A stretch of 14,952 bases of DNA, taken from an uncultured Lachnospiraceae bacterium. Its GTDB lineage: Bacteria > Bacillota_A > Clostridia > Lachnospirales > Lachnospiraceae. The notes under the pieces are model-generated. The model was not told the origin of the DNA, made no database searches, and worked only from the letters and a program-made list of their open reading frames with translations. This document shows positions 6,809 through 14,806 of the stretch, one piece after another (positions within the stretch are counted from its first letter, which is position 1; each line of letters begins with the position of its first letter). The position numbers and the translations under genes are program-made. The DNA is taken from the NCBI GenBank assembly GCA_902795985.1, contig CADBNG010000419.1, positions 1 to 14,952 on the forward strand. The letters are read 5' to 3'.

Positions 6809-7655
6809 GATCTCCCCGGAACAGACCCGGGCCCTGCAGGAAAAAAGCCTGGAGATGGCGCTGTACTTCGATGAGTTCTGCAAAAAGAACGGTCTGACCT
6901 GGTTTTTCTGCGGAGGCTGCTGTATCGGGACGGTGCGGAACAAGGGATTCATTCCGTGGGATGACGACATCGACGGATTCATGCCGCGGAAGGATTATGA
7001 ACGGTTGAAAGAGCTCTGGCAGGACAGCCCGAGATACTCTATTCAATATACGACGAAGGATCAGGTCACGCAGAACCAGTTCCTGACGATCTGTGACAAC
7101 GGGACGGCCTTCGTCAAGACCTATCAGAAGGACCTGGATATCCGTCACGGCATCATGCTGGATATCCTGCCGCTCGACGGCTGTCCTTCCGGGTGGAGGC
7201 GGAAGCTCCAGAAAATGTGGGCGCTGATGTATTCCCTCTTTATCGTGGGAAAAGCGCCGACCAATCACGGAAAGGCCGCAGAGATGCTGGGAAAGGCCGC
7301 GCTGGCGGTCGTAAAGCCCGTGTCGTGGCGGTACCGGCTGTGGCGCTTCTGCGAAAAGCAGATGACGAAGTATCCCATCGAGGACTGTGAGAAGATCACG
7401 GAACTCTGTTCGGGACCCGGCTACATGCAGAACGAATACCCGAAAAGGTGTTTCGAGCCGGTGGTGCGGATGGAATTCGAAGGGCATTCAATGCCGATGC
7501 CGGCCGGGTACGACGAGTACCTGCGCATGGCTTTCGGGGATTACATGCAGCTGCCGCCGGAAGAGAAGAGGGTGTGCCATCACGATTACGAAGTGCTGGA
7601 TACGGAGAACAGTTATCTGAAGTATAAGGGGAAGTATTACTGTGTTGGCGATTAG
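6795..7655 (+). CDS. LicD-family phosphotransferase, candidate ribitol-phosphate transferase
   Basis: This 286-residue protein belongs to the LicD family, which uses a nucleotidyltransferase-like fold to move a phospho-alcohol from a CDP donor onto a sugar. The signature is clear: FFCGGCCIGTVRNKGFIPWD (37-56) continues into DDID, giving Asp56, Asp57, Asp58 and Asp60 as metal ligands, with MPRKDYERL after. Known members attach phosphocholine (LicD) or, in the animal relatives fukutin and FKRP, ribitol phosphate from CDP-ribitol. No choline uptake, kinase or cytidylyltransferase gene (licA, licB, licC) is visible here, but CDP-ribitol synthesis (TarI, TarJ) is in the same operon. I therefore infer ribitol phosphate as substrate, though phosphocholine is not excluded. 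GGAGG (6782-6786) inside the upstream gene sets the start. Confidence 0.9.
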   Translation: MSHHEISPEQTRALQEKSLEMALYFDEFCKKNGLTWFFCGGCCIGTVRNKGFIPWDDDIDGFMPRKDYERLKELWQDSPRYSIQYTTKDQVTQNQFLTICDNGTAFVKTYQKDLDIRHGIMLDILPLDGCPSGWRRKLQKMWALMYSLFIVGKAPTNHGKAAEMLGKAALAVVKPVSWRYRLWRFCEKQMTKYPIEDCEKITELCSGPGYMQNEYPKRCFEPVVRMEFEGHSMPMPAGYDEYLRMAFGDYMQLPPEEKRVCHHDYEVLDTENSYLKYKGKYYCVGD

Positions 7656-7792
7656 CCTTTTTACGGCCGGCCTGAAAGCGTAAAAGCGGATTAACTGAAG
7701 GGACGAAGTATAATTCGGGGAACGAAGATGGTATAAGGCCGGCCTCCGGTCCGGTGAATGGAAGCAGAAACGTGTAAAAAGGAAGTTCCGCA

Positions 7793-9322
7793 TTGAGAAC
7801 CAGACAGGCATTGAAAAACGCCCTGACCAGCCTGCTCCTGCAGCTGGTGACCGCCATATCCGGGATTATTGTTCCCAGGTTCTTCACGGCGGCGTACGGC
7901 TCGGCCGTGAACGGTCTGGTTTCCTCGATCGGCCAGTTCATCACCTATATGGGGCTGGTGGAAGCCGGGGTAAGCGCCGCGAGTATTGTGGCCCTGTACC
8001 GGCCGCTGGCGGAAAACGATACGGAGGCCGTAAGCGGCATCGTATCGGCGGCAAAGAAATTTTACCTGCGTTCGGGACTGATTTTTGTCATCCTGGACGT
8101 GATACTGATAACAGCCTATCCGTTTATCGTAAAGAATGAGATTACGGATGTCACGTTCATCCGCGTGATGATCCTGGTCCTTTCCCTCTCGGGAATTGTC
8201 GACTATTTCATTCTGGGAAAATACCGGGTATTGCTGACGGCGGATCAGAAAAGCTATGTGCTGGCGCTGATTCAGACGGCGGGGATCGTGATCCTGACCG
8301 TCGTATCGGTGGCGCTGATCCGGGCCGGGGCGTCCGCCCTGGCGGTGAAAGCGGCGGCAGCCGCCGTGTATGTGCTCCGGTGCGGAGCAGTGGTGGTGTA
8401 TGTGCGGAGGCATTATCCGAAGCTGGATCTGTCCGTTCCGCCGCTGCTGGAATCGGTGTCCCAGAAAGGCGCGGCTTTGCTGCACCAGGTTGTGGGGATG
8501 ATCTGCAACAATACGGACATCATCCTGCTGACCCTGCTGCTGAGCGTCAATGCGCTGCAGGAAGTCAGTGTTTACAGCGTTTACGCGCTGGTGGGATATG
8601 CCCTGATCGCCCTGTTTCTGTCGCTTTCGAACGGGATCTGCGCTTCCTTCGGACAGATCCTGTCGTTGGGAGACAGGAACGCGCTGGAAAAAAGCTTCAG
8701 CGTGTATGAGTACTTTTGCTTTATTCTGGTATTTACGGCCTATATCTGTATGGCGGGACTGCTGTATCCGTTTATTACGCTGTACAGTACGGAGTTTCCG
8801 GACGCGGCGGTTTATACCAGATGGGGTTTGGTGGCGTTGTTCACCTCGCTGGGGGTGCTGCAGTCGGTCCGGGTGCCGGGGCTGACCATGATCCTGGCTG
8901 CCGGGCATTATAAGCAGACCCAGGGAAGGGCCATTGCGGAAGCGGCCATCAACATTGCGGTTTCGCTGGTGCTGATCTTTCCCCTCGGCATTTACGGTGT
9001 CCTGCTTGGCACCTGTATGTCGTACCTGTACCGGAGCACGGATACGATCCTGTACAACGCGAAGTATTTCCTTCCGGGAACGCTTCGCCGGACCGCCTTC
9101 CGGCTGCTGCGCAATGCCGCTGCCGCCGCGGTGCTGGTCTTCCTTGGAATCCGCTTTGTTCCTCAGGTCATGACCGGATGGGGCAGCTGGTTCCTGTGGG
9201 CGGTGTTGTATGCTGTCGTCAGCCTGGCCGTGGTGACGGCCGTGAACGTGCTGTTTGAGCCGGATGCGTTCAAAGAGATGATGAAACGGATCCGGGGAAT
9301 CCTGGCCTCACGGGCCGGCTGA
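7793..9322 (+). CDS. Wzx-type lipid-linked repeat-unit flippase (MOP superfamily)
   Basis: This 509-residue, very hydrophobic protein has about 12-14 membrane helices and the opening layout of polysaccharide flippases: a basic RTRQALKNAL start, then helix LLLQLVTAISGIIVPRFF and the YGSAVNGLVSSIGQFI motif. It would move the undecaprenyl-linked unit to the outer face. The start is TTG at 7793: AAGGAAG (7779-7785) stands 7 bases before it, and no ATG precedes the first helix in frame. TacF, the pneumococcal teichoic-acid flippase, belongs to the same superfamily. The 137-base gap before the gene has two copies of GGCCGGCCT (7665-7673 and 7737-7745) and an isolated TATAAT (7709-7714) without a good -35 box. 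Confidence 0.9.
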   Translation: MRTRQALKNALTSLLLQLVTAISGIIVPRFFTAAYGSAVNGLVSSIGQFITYMGLVEAGVSAASIVALYRPLAENDTEAVSGIVSAAKKFYLRSGLIFVILDVILITAYPFIVKNEITDVTFIRVMILVLSLSGIVDYFILGKYRVLLTADQKSYVLALIQTAGIVILTVVSVALIRAGASALAVKAAAAAVYVLRCGAVVVYVRRHYPKLDLSVPPLLESVSQKGAALLHQVVGMICNNTDIILLTLLLSVNALQEVSVYSVYALVGYALIALFLSLSNGICASFGQILSLGDRNALEKSFSVYEYFCFILVFTAYICMAGLLYPFITLYSTEFPDAAVYTRWGLVALFTSLGVLQSVRVPGLTMILAAGHYKQTQGRAIAEAAINIAVSLVLIFPLGIYGVLLGTCMSYLYRSTDTILYNAKYFLPGTLRRTAFRLLRNAAAAAVLVFLGIRFVPQVMTGWGSWFLWAVLYAVVSLAVVTAVNVLFEPDAFKEMMKRIRGILASRAG

Positions 9323-9334
9323 AAGACAACGAAG

Positions 9335-9363
9335 GGATCAAAAGGGACAGACCCCCTTGATCC
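9335..9363. repeat. Imperfect inverted repeat with a GGGACAG core between the flippase and GT2 genes
   Basis: GGATCAA-aa-GGG (9335-9346, two bulged A) pairs with CCC-TTGATCC (9354-9363) around the loop ACAGACC. It fills half of the 60-base gap. It has no T run, so it is not a typical terminator. The GGGACAG/CCCC core resembles dispersed intergenic palindromes seen in other bacterial genomes, but copy number cannot be judged from one window. Confidence 0.45.
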
Positions 9364-9382
9364 GCGGGAGTTAGCAGAGAGC

Positions 9383-10363
9383 ATGAGCGAACAGACAATA
9401 TCGGTGATAGTACCGGTCCATAAGGTGGAAGAATACCTGGAGGAATGCGTCCGTTCCCTGCTCGGCCAGACCTTTCCGGACCTGGAAATCCTCCTGGTGG
9501 ACGACGGGTCGCCGGACGGGTGCCCGCAGCTGTGCGACCGGCTGGCGGAGGAAGCCCCCCGCATCCGGGTCCTCCATCAGGAAAACGGAGGACAGAGCGC
9601 GGCCCGCAATGCCGGGCTGGATGCCGCGAAAGGCCGGTATATCCTGTTCCTGGACGGCGATGATACCGCACTGCCCGATATGTGTGAAACCCTTTACGGT
9701 CTGATGCGGACGGCGGATGCGGAGATTACCGCAGGCGGTTTTCTGGAAGATTACGGAAACCGTAAAGTATCCTGGAAGACATATCCGGAAGTCCGGATCT
9801 TTTCCGGGAGCGAAGCCCTTTCGGAAGTGCTTAAAGGAGAAGCAATCAGCGGCTTCGTCTGGGGTAAACTCTTTCGAAGAGAGCTGTTTGAAAACTGTCG
9901 TTTCCCGGAGGGACAGATTTACGAGGACCTGTACATAGCCCCGGATCTGTATCTTCAGGCAAAAAGAGTTGCAGCGGTTTCAAAGCCGGTCTGCGTCTAC
10001 CGGCACCGGGCCGGCAGCGCCATGAGCGAAGGGTACAACCCGAGGTCCATGGACGCGGTCACTTCCTGCGAGGCGGTGCTGGAGAAGGTAAAAAGGAATG
10101 CCCCGGAGCGGCTGCCGGAAGCGCGGTTCCGGCTGGACTGGGCATATTTCATGGTTTTCGACCGGATGCTGGCCGTAAAGGATCCGGCTTCGCTGCCGGA
10201 ATACGGACGGGTCAGAGACTATTTAAAGGCCAATTGGCGTTCCATTGCCGGCTGTCCGTACTTTCAGAAAACGAGACGGTTTGCCGCAGCGGCTTTAAAG
10301 GCCGGCGTACCATTCTATCGGATTCTGTGGCGGATGCAGCAGAAGAAGACCGCACCGGGCTGA
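9383..10363 (+). CDS. Family 2 glycosyltransferase (EpsJ/WcaA-like)
   Basis: This soluble 326-residue GT-A enzyme opens with the textbook pattern ISVIVPVHKVEEYLEECVRS (6-25). It continues with ILLVDDGSPDGCP (36-48), NGGQSAARNAGLDAAKG (68-84) and the metal-binding FLDGDD (89-94, Asp91 and Asp93). A later WGKLFRRELF and PEGQIYEDLY give the acceptor-side acidic pair common in capsule GT2 enzymes. It would add one sugar to the lipid-linked intermediate in the cytoplasm. The ATG gives the normal distance to the first beta strand, but the ribosome site is poor: AGAGA lies too near and GGGAG (9366-9370) is 12 bases away. Translation may depend on the inverted repeat just upstream or on coupling. Donor and acceptor sugars are unknown. 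Confidence 0.92.
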   Translation: MSEQTISVIVPVHKVEEYLEECVRSLLGQTFPDLEILLVDDGSPDGCPQLCDRLAEEAPRIRVLHQENGGQSAARNAGLDAAKGRYILFLDGDDTALPDMCETLYGLMRTADAEITAGGFLEDYGNRKVSWKTYPEVRIFSGSEALSEVLKGEAISGFVWGKLFRRELFENCRFPEGQIYEDLYIAPDLYLQAKRVAAVSKPVCVYRHRAGSAMSEGYNPRSMDAVTSCEAVLEKVKRNAPERLPEARFRLDWAYFMVFDRMLAVKDPASLPEYGRVRDYLKANWRSIAGCPYFQKTRRFAAAALKAGVPFYRILWRMQQKKTAPG

Positions 10364-10369
10364 AACAGT

Positions 10370-11452
10370 ATGAAAAAACTATGCATTATTGATCTGGATA
10401 TGTCCCTGCACGGCGGGATCGAACGGGTAAGCGCTTCCCTGGCCAATGCCCTGTCGGAATACTATGAGGTGTATCTGACCGGAATCTATCAGGTGGAAAA
10501 AGCCCCGGCCTTCGAACTGGCGGAAAAGGTGCGCTACAACGTCCTGCTGGACCGGCCCGACCGGCTCCGGTACATGCGCCGGGAGATTAAGAAGAAGCTG
10601 CCGGCCTGGCTTTCGGAAAACGGCATCGATACCGTACTGATCCAGGGAAACTATCCGGGCTGGCTGATCTCCAGCACCTGTGCGAAAAAGGGCGTCCGGC
10701 TGGTCTTCTCGGATCACGAAGGCTTTATGAACCGGCCGGGAAGAAGAGACCTGATCTTCATGCGGTGGTATACGTCGCGCAAATGTGACCGGACCGTGGT
10801 CCTGACGGATTACAGCCGGAACGGATATATGAAAAAGTACCGGCTGCCCGGGAAGAAGATCCGGACCATTTACAACTGGATCGAACCGGAAATTGCCGTG
10901 TCCGGGGGATATGACCTTTCCTCGAAACGGATTGTCAGCGCCGGCCGGATCGGACCGGAAAAAGGCTTCGACCTGCTGGTAAAGGCCTTTGCCCCGGTGG
11001 CGGAAAAGCATCCCGACTGGCATCTGGACATCTACGGCGACGGCGACAGCCGCCCCATGGTGGAGGAGCTGATCGCGGAGTTCGGAATCGGGGAGAATGT
11101 GCATCTTCTTGGCACCGTGGACGAAATGCACCGCTACTATGAGAAATACGCCATGTACGTGCTTCCGTCCTATGCCGAGGGAATGCCGATGGTTCTTCTG
11201 GAGGCCAAGGCGAACCGGCTGCCGATCGTCAGCTTCGACATCCGGACCGGCCCGCGGGAAATCGTCACGGAGGGAGTCAACGGACTGCTGATCGAGCCCT
11301 ATGATACGGACGCCATGGCGGACGCGATGATTTCCCTGATTGAGGATCCGGACCGGCGGCAGAGTATGTCGGAGCACTCGCAGGACGACCTGGAGCGTTT
11401 TTCCAAGGAGACAATCCTGCGGCAGTGGAGAGATCTGTTTGACGAAGAGTGA
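10370..11452 (+). CDS. Family 4 glycosyltransferase (GT-B fold)
   Basis: This 360-residue enzyme has two Rossmann-like halves. The N-terminal acceptor half starts IIDLDMSLHGGIERVSASLA (6-25) with the Gly-Gly acceptor loop. The C-terminal donor half starts at IVSAGRIGPEKGFDLLVKAF (188-207) and includes LDIYGDGD and LLGTVDEM. The retaining-GT4 EX7E motif is AEGMPMVLLEA, with Glu270 and Glu278, and the sequence continues into the expected TGPREIVTEGVNGLL. It would transfer a hexose or similar sugar from a nucleotide donor at the membrane's inner face. The ATG lies 6 bases after the preceding stop with no strong ribosome site, which suggests coupled translation. It is probably the last glycosyltransferase of the set, so three enzymes act after the initiating transferase. 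Confidence 0.92.
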   Translation: MKKLCIIDLDMSLHGGIERVSASLANALSEYYEVYLTGIYQVEKAPAFELAEKVRYNVLLDRPDRLRYMRREIKKKLPAWLSENGIDTVLIQGNYPGWLISSTCAKKGVRLVFSDHEGFMNRPGRRDLIFMRWYTSRKCDRTVVLTDYSRNGYMKKYRLPGKKIRTIYNWIEPEIAVSGGYDLSSKRIVSAGRIGPEKGFDLLVKAFAPVAEKHPDWHLDIYGDGDSRPMVEELIAEFGIGENVHLLGTVDEMHRYYEKYAMYVLPSYAEGMPMVLLEAKANRLPIVSFDIRTGPREIVTEGVNGLLIEPYDTDAMADAMISLIEDPDRRQSMSEHSQDDLERFSKETILRQWRDLFDEE

Positions 11453-11516
11453 CCTTTTCCGGTTCCGGCAGTGAATACACAGACGGAAAAGAGTATCAGA
11501 TATAACGGAGGAGAGT

Positions 11517-12233
11517 ATGATTTTCGGAGCGATACTGGCAGGCGGTACCGGGCAGCGGATGGGAAGCGAATCCCTGCCGAAGCAGTTTATGGATCTGGGG
11601 GGCAAACCGATCCTGATCCATACGCTGGAAAAGTTTCTGACCTGCACCCGTTTTGATGCTGTTTATATCGGCATCCATAAGGACTGGATCGTTTACCTGC
11701 AGGATATGATCCGCAGGTACACCCCTCACGCGGCGGATAAAATCACGGCGGTCTGCGGGGGAAGCGACCGGAATACGACCCTTTTCAACGTGATCAGGAA
11801 GATTGAGGAAGACCACGGGGAAAGCGAAGAGCATATTATCGTGACCCATGATGCGGTCCGTCCGTTTGTCACCCTGCGGATGATCGAGGAAAATATCGAT
11901 CTGGCGCAGCGGTACGGCGCTGTGGATACGGTGGTGCCGGCGGTGGATACCATCGTCTGTTCCGCGGACGGAGAAGTGATTTCCTCCGTACCGGACCGGA
12001 AGCAGATGTATCAGGGGCAGACCCCCCAGAGCTTCCGGATGTCCCTGCTGAAAGAGCTTTATCTTTCCCTCAGTGAGGAAGAGAAGGCCGTTATGACCGA
12101 TGCCTGCAAGATCTGCGTGGTCCGGAATTATCCGGTCCGCCTTGCGGCAGGCTCCGATACCAACCTGAAGATCACCACGCCCGGGGATTTGAAGATTGCC
12201 CAGGCCATGATCAAAGGAGCAATGCTTGATTAA
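11517..12233 (+). CDS. tarI: CDP-ribitol pyrophosphorylase (ribitol-5-phosphate cytidylyltransferase)
   Basis: This 238-residue cytidylyltransferase joins CTP and D-ribitol 5-phosphate to make CDP-ribitol, the activated precursor of ribitol teichoic acids. The CTP-binding loop is ILAGGTGQRMG (6-16) with Lys22 in LPKQF. GGSDRNTT (81-88) and VTHDAVRPF (109-117) follow, and later MYQGQTPQSF and MTDACKICVV. IspD, the terpenoid enzyme, shares the fold, but GESLPKQF-like and HDAVRPF-type wording, the TDACKIC block and the adjacent TarJ place this in the TarI branch. The start has GGAGGAGAG directly upstream. The gap before it has an 8-base inverted pair, CTTTTCCG (11454-11461) and CGGAAAAG (11484-11491). 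It overlaps tarJ by 8 bases, as expected for enzymes that act in sequence. Confidence 0.93.
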   Translation: MIFGAILAGGTGQRMGSESLPKQFMDLGGKPILIHTLEKFLTCTRFDAVYIGIHKDWIVYLQDMIRRYTPHAADKITAVCGGSDRNTTLFNVIRKIEEDHGESEEHIIVTHDAVRPFVTLRMIEENIDLAQRYGAVDTVVPAVDTIVCSADGEVISSVPDRKQMYQGQTPQSFRMSLLKELYLSLSEEEKAVMTDACKICVVRNYPVRLAAGSDTNLKITTPGDLKIAQAMIKGAMLD

Positions 12234-13239
12234 TTACGTTTACCAGCTGATCCGGCCAAAAGTGATTGCTGCCGATTACCGGGATATCCCGGCAGGGGGC
12301 GGTGTGATTGTCCGGCCGGAATATATGAGCATCTGCCGGGCCGACCAGCGCTATTATTTCGGCCTGCGGGATCCCTCGGCTCTGTCGGAGAAGCTTCCGA
12401 TGGCGCTGATCCATGAATGCTGCGGCCGGGTGGTTTTCGATCCCTCCGGGACGTTTTCGCCGGACGAAAAGGTGGTTCCCGTACCGAATATCCCCGCGGA
12501 GCCCGACGATGAGATCTATGAAAACTACCGGAAAGGTTCGGCCTTCCATTCCAGCGGGATCGACGGCTTCATGCAGGAGCTGATCACCCTCCCGGCCGAC
12601 CGGCTGGTCCGGATCGGGAATATCCCGCCGAAGGTTGCCGCGGTAACGGAATACGTCAGCGTGGCCGTCCATGCGGTGACACGATGGGAAAAGGCCGCCC
12701 ATTCCCGAAGAAACCGGGTCGGGATCTGGGGAGACGGAAGCCTGGCCTATGTGCTGGCCAACGTGCTGAAGGTCCTTCACCCCGAAACGAAGCTGACAGT
12801 GATCGGCCATAACCGGCAGAAGCTGCCGATGTTCTCCTTCGCGGATGAGACCTGGTATTCCGACCAGGTTCCGGGAGAGCTCGCTGTGGACCACGCGTTT
12901 GAGTGCTGCGGCGGGGAAGGCTCGGAAAAGGCGGCCGCGGACATCGTCCGCCGCGTCGAACCCCAGGGAACGGTTCTGCTTCTGGGCGTTTCGGAATATC
13001 CGGTGGAGATTTTTACCCGTCTGGTGCTGGAAAAGGGACTGACGCTGATCGGCTGTTCCCGCTCCGGAGCCGCGGATTTTGAGGAGGCGGTCCGCCTGAT
13101 GCAGTCGGAAGAGATGCAGATCCGGCTGTCCGCCATACTGGAAGAGGACGCGCCGGTGCGGTCCATATCGGACATCCACCGGGTATTCGCCAACGACCGG
13201 AACAACCTGTTCAAAACGGTCTTTAAATGGGAGTTGTAG
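12226..13239 (+). CDS. tarJ: Ribulose-5-phosphate reductase
   Basis: This 337-residue zinc-dependent, medium-chain alcohol-dehydrogenase-like enzyme reduces D-ribulose 5-phosphate with NADPH to ribitol 5-phosphate, which TarI then activates. It resembles Staphylococcus TarJ along its whole length: INYVYQLIRPK start, VIVRPEYMSICRADQRYYFG (28-47) with zinc ligand Cys37, LPMALIHE with His63 and Glu64, DGFMQE, the nucleotide-binding GIWGDGSLAYVL (167-178), DHAFECCGGEGS and LLGVSEYPVE. The start is TTG at 12226, inside the end of tarI. AAAGGAG (12213-12219) is 6 bases before it, and the encoded MINYVYQ matches the family's N-terminus. The presence of tarI and tarJ together makes a ribitol-phosphate polymer very likely. 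Confidence 0.93.
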   Translation: MINYVYQLIRPKVIAADYRDIPAGGGVIVRPEYMSICRADQRYYFGLRDPSALSEKLPMALIHECCGRVVFDPSGTFSPDEKVVPVPNIPAEPDDEIYENYRKGSAFHSSGIDGFMQELITLPADRLVRIGNIPPKVAAVTEYVSVAVHAVTRWEKAAHSRRNRVGIWGDGSLAYVLANVLKVLHPETKLTVIGHNRQKLPMFSFADETWYSDQVPGELAVDHAFECCGGEGSEKAAADIVRRVEPQGTVLLLGVSEYPVEIFTRLVLEKGLTLIGCSRSGAADFEEAVRLMQSEEMQIRLSAILEEDAPVRSISDIHRVFANDRNNLFKTVFKWEL

Positions 13240-13240
13240 T

Positions 13241-14779
13241 TTGAGACACAGCGCAAGGCCCGAAACGGGCAGGCAGACTGCCGCGCTCCTGCGGTACACA
13301 CTGTTCATGATAGGGATCGGTCTTTACGCCGCCGGAATGACGACGGGCCGGTACGGCTTTATGATGTCCGGGATCCTGACGTTTTTCGTGAGCAACCTGT
13401 TCTTCGGCTTTGCGGAAGGGAAGACGAGATATATTTTCCTGTTTTTCCACCTTTCGATTTTTACGTTCCTGCTGGGCCGGCCGATGATCAACCTTTTCAA
13501 AGGGGATGCTTCCTGGGCCGGATGGTACGGGACGGAGGCCACCCGGACCTCGCTGCACATGATTTTCCTTGCGCTGCTGGCGCTGCGTCTTGGCGCCTGG
13601 ATCGGCGACGGAATCATCCGGCGGCTGGAATACAGAAAAACGTTCCGGAAAGAACGGCCTCACCGCCTGCAGCCTTCCGAGGAATACCGGAGCGCTTTTG
13701 CGGAGAGTCTGGCAGTGGTTTCTCTGGTTCTGTTCCTGGTAACGATAGCGGCTTCCTTTGCGGAAGGAATTGCCCAGCTGTCCTTCATGCAGGGACGCAG
13801 CTACAACGAGTTTTTCCTGGAATACTCCAGCCCGATGCCCTACGCGGTCATTACGCTGGGCGCCATGGCGAAATACGCCCTGTGCCTTTTCCTGGCGACC
13901 CTGCCGAAGAAGCGCACGGCGGTCTGCGCCCTGCTGATTTTCCTGCTGGACGCGGTTCCGTCCTTCCTGATCGGCATCCGCAATCCGGTCATCCTGCGGC
14001 TGATCTTCTCGATCGTTTATTTCATCCTTCGGGATACGGCCGGAAGCACGGAAAAGTGGATCGGAAGGAAAGAGAAGGCGGCTATGGTAATCGGCACGCC
14101 GGCCGGGATTGCCTTTCTGGGGGTTTACGCTTCCATCCGGCTGAACAAAGCAGCGGAAGGAGGATTCCTGTATTACTTCCAGCGGTTCTTTTACAACCAG
14201 GGCGTCACGTTTGATACGGTGCGTTCCGTGGTCCGGGCCATGCCGGATCTGCCGGATACCGTTCCGAAGAATTATACCTTCGGCCCCTTCCTGGATTATT
14301 TCCTTTACGGGAGCTTCGGCCAGCGGTTTTTCGGGAATCCGGATATCGGCAGCACCAACAGCGTGATCAAGGCGGTTTACGGAAACAGCCTTGCCCACAG
14401 TTCCTATTATGTGATTGATCCGGAAAAGTACCTCCAGGGTTGGGGAAAAGGATCGGCTTATCTGCTGGAAAATTACGCGGACGGAGGATTTCCCGGGGTA
14501 TTCGCTTTCAGCTTTGTCCTGGGCATCCTGCTGATCGTGATGACATACCTTCTGAAACAGCGGTCCGTTCTGCTGCGGATGATCCTTCTGGCATCGCTTC
14601 TCGGCCTGTTTTTCTCGCCGAGGGCGGAAGCCACCGGATGGATCGCGTTTCTGACTTACGCGCAGTTCTGGCTTGTAGTGGCCGCGGGGTATTTCGCAGC
14701 CGCCGTATGCGCCCGGAAGTATTCCTTCCGGACCCGTTCCCCCGGGGCGATCCCCCCGGAAGCGGTTTTGAAAGGATAA
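13241..14779 (+). CDS. Wzy-type repeat-unit polymerase (O-antigen polymerase-like)
   Basis: This 512-residue integral membrane protein has about 12 helices. Nine lie in the first 300 residues and three near the end (about 420-490), with a large extracytoplasmic loop of about 115 residues between them. That unequal layout, the SYNEFFLEY segment after the fifth helix and the LENYADGGFPGVF motif just before the tenth are typical of Wzy polymerases, which join lipid-linked units outside the membrane. Overall identity in this family is low, so the call rests on topology, motif and operon. The start is TTG at 13241, one base after the tarJ stop: GGGAG (13229-13233) is 7 bases before it. The N-terminus is basic and cytoplasmic. 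A ligase role is possible but less likely beside Wzx and Wzz. Confidence 0.82.
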   Translation: MRHSARPETGRQTAALLRYTLFMIGIGLYAAGMTTGRYGFMMSGILTFFVSNLFFGFAEGKTRYIFLFFHLSIFTFLLGRPMINLFKGDASWAGWYGTEATRTSLHMIFLALLALRLGAWIGDGIIRRLEYRKTFRKERPHRLQPSEEYRSAFAESLAVVSLVLFLVTIAASFAEGIAQLSFMQGRSYNEFFLEYSSPMPYAVITLGAMAKYALCLFLATLPKKRTAVCALLIFLLDAVPSFLIGIRNPVILRLIFSIVYFILRDTAGSTEKWIGRKEKAAMVIGTPAGIAFLGVYASIRLNKAAEGGFLYYFQRFFYNQGVTFDTVRSVVRAMPDLPDTVPKNYTFGPFLDYFLYGSFGQRFFGNPDIGSTNSVIKAVYGNSLAHSSYYVIDPEKYLQGWGKGSAYLLENYADGGFPGVFAFSFVLGILLIVMTYLLKQRSVLLRMILLASLLGLFFSPRAEATGWIAFLTYAQFWLVVAAGYFAAAVCARKYSFRTRSPGAIPPEAVLKG

Positions 14780-14806
14780 TGCGGAACAACGACAGGAGAG
14801 AATACT

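Noticed and set aside
7709..7714. Internal promoter before the flippase gene (TATAAT)
   Set aside because: No acceptable -35 sequence lies 16-18 bases upstream (GCGGAT is found there), so support is too weak to list it.
11517..12233. IspD of the terpenoid pathway
   Set aside because: The fold is shared, but the TarI-type blocks and the overlapping tarJ gene favour CDP-ribitol synthesis.
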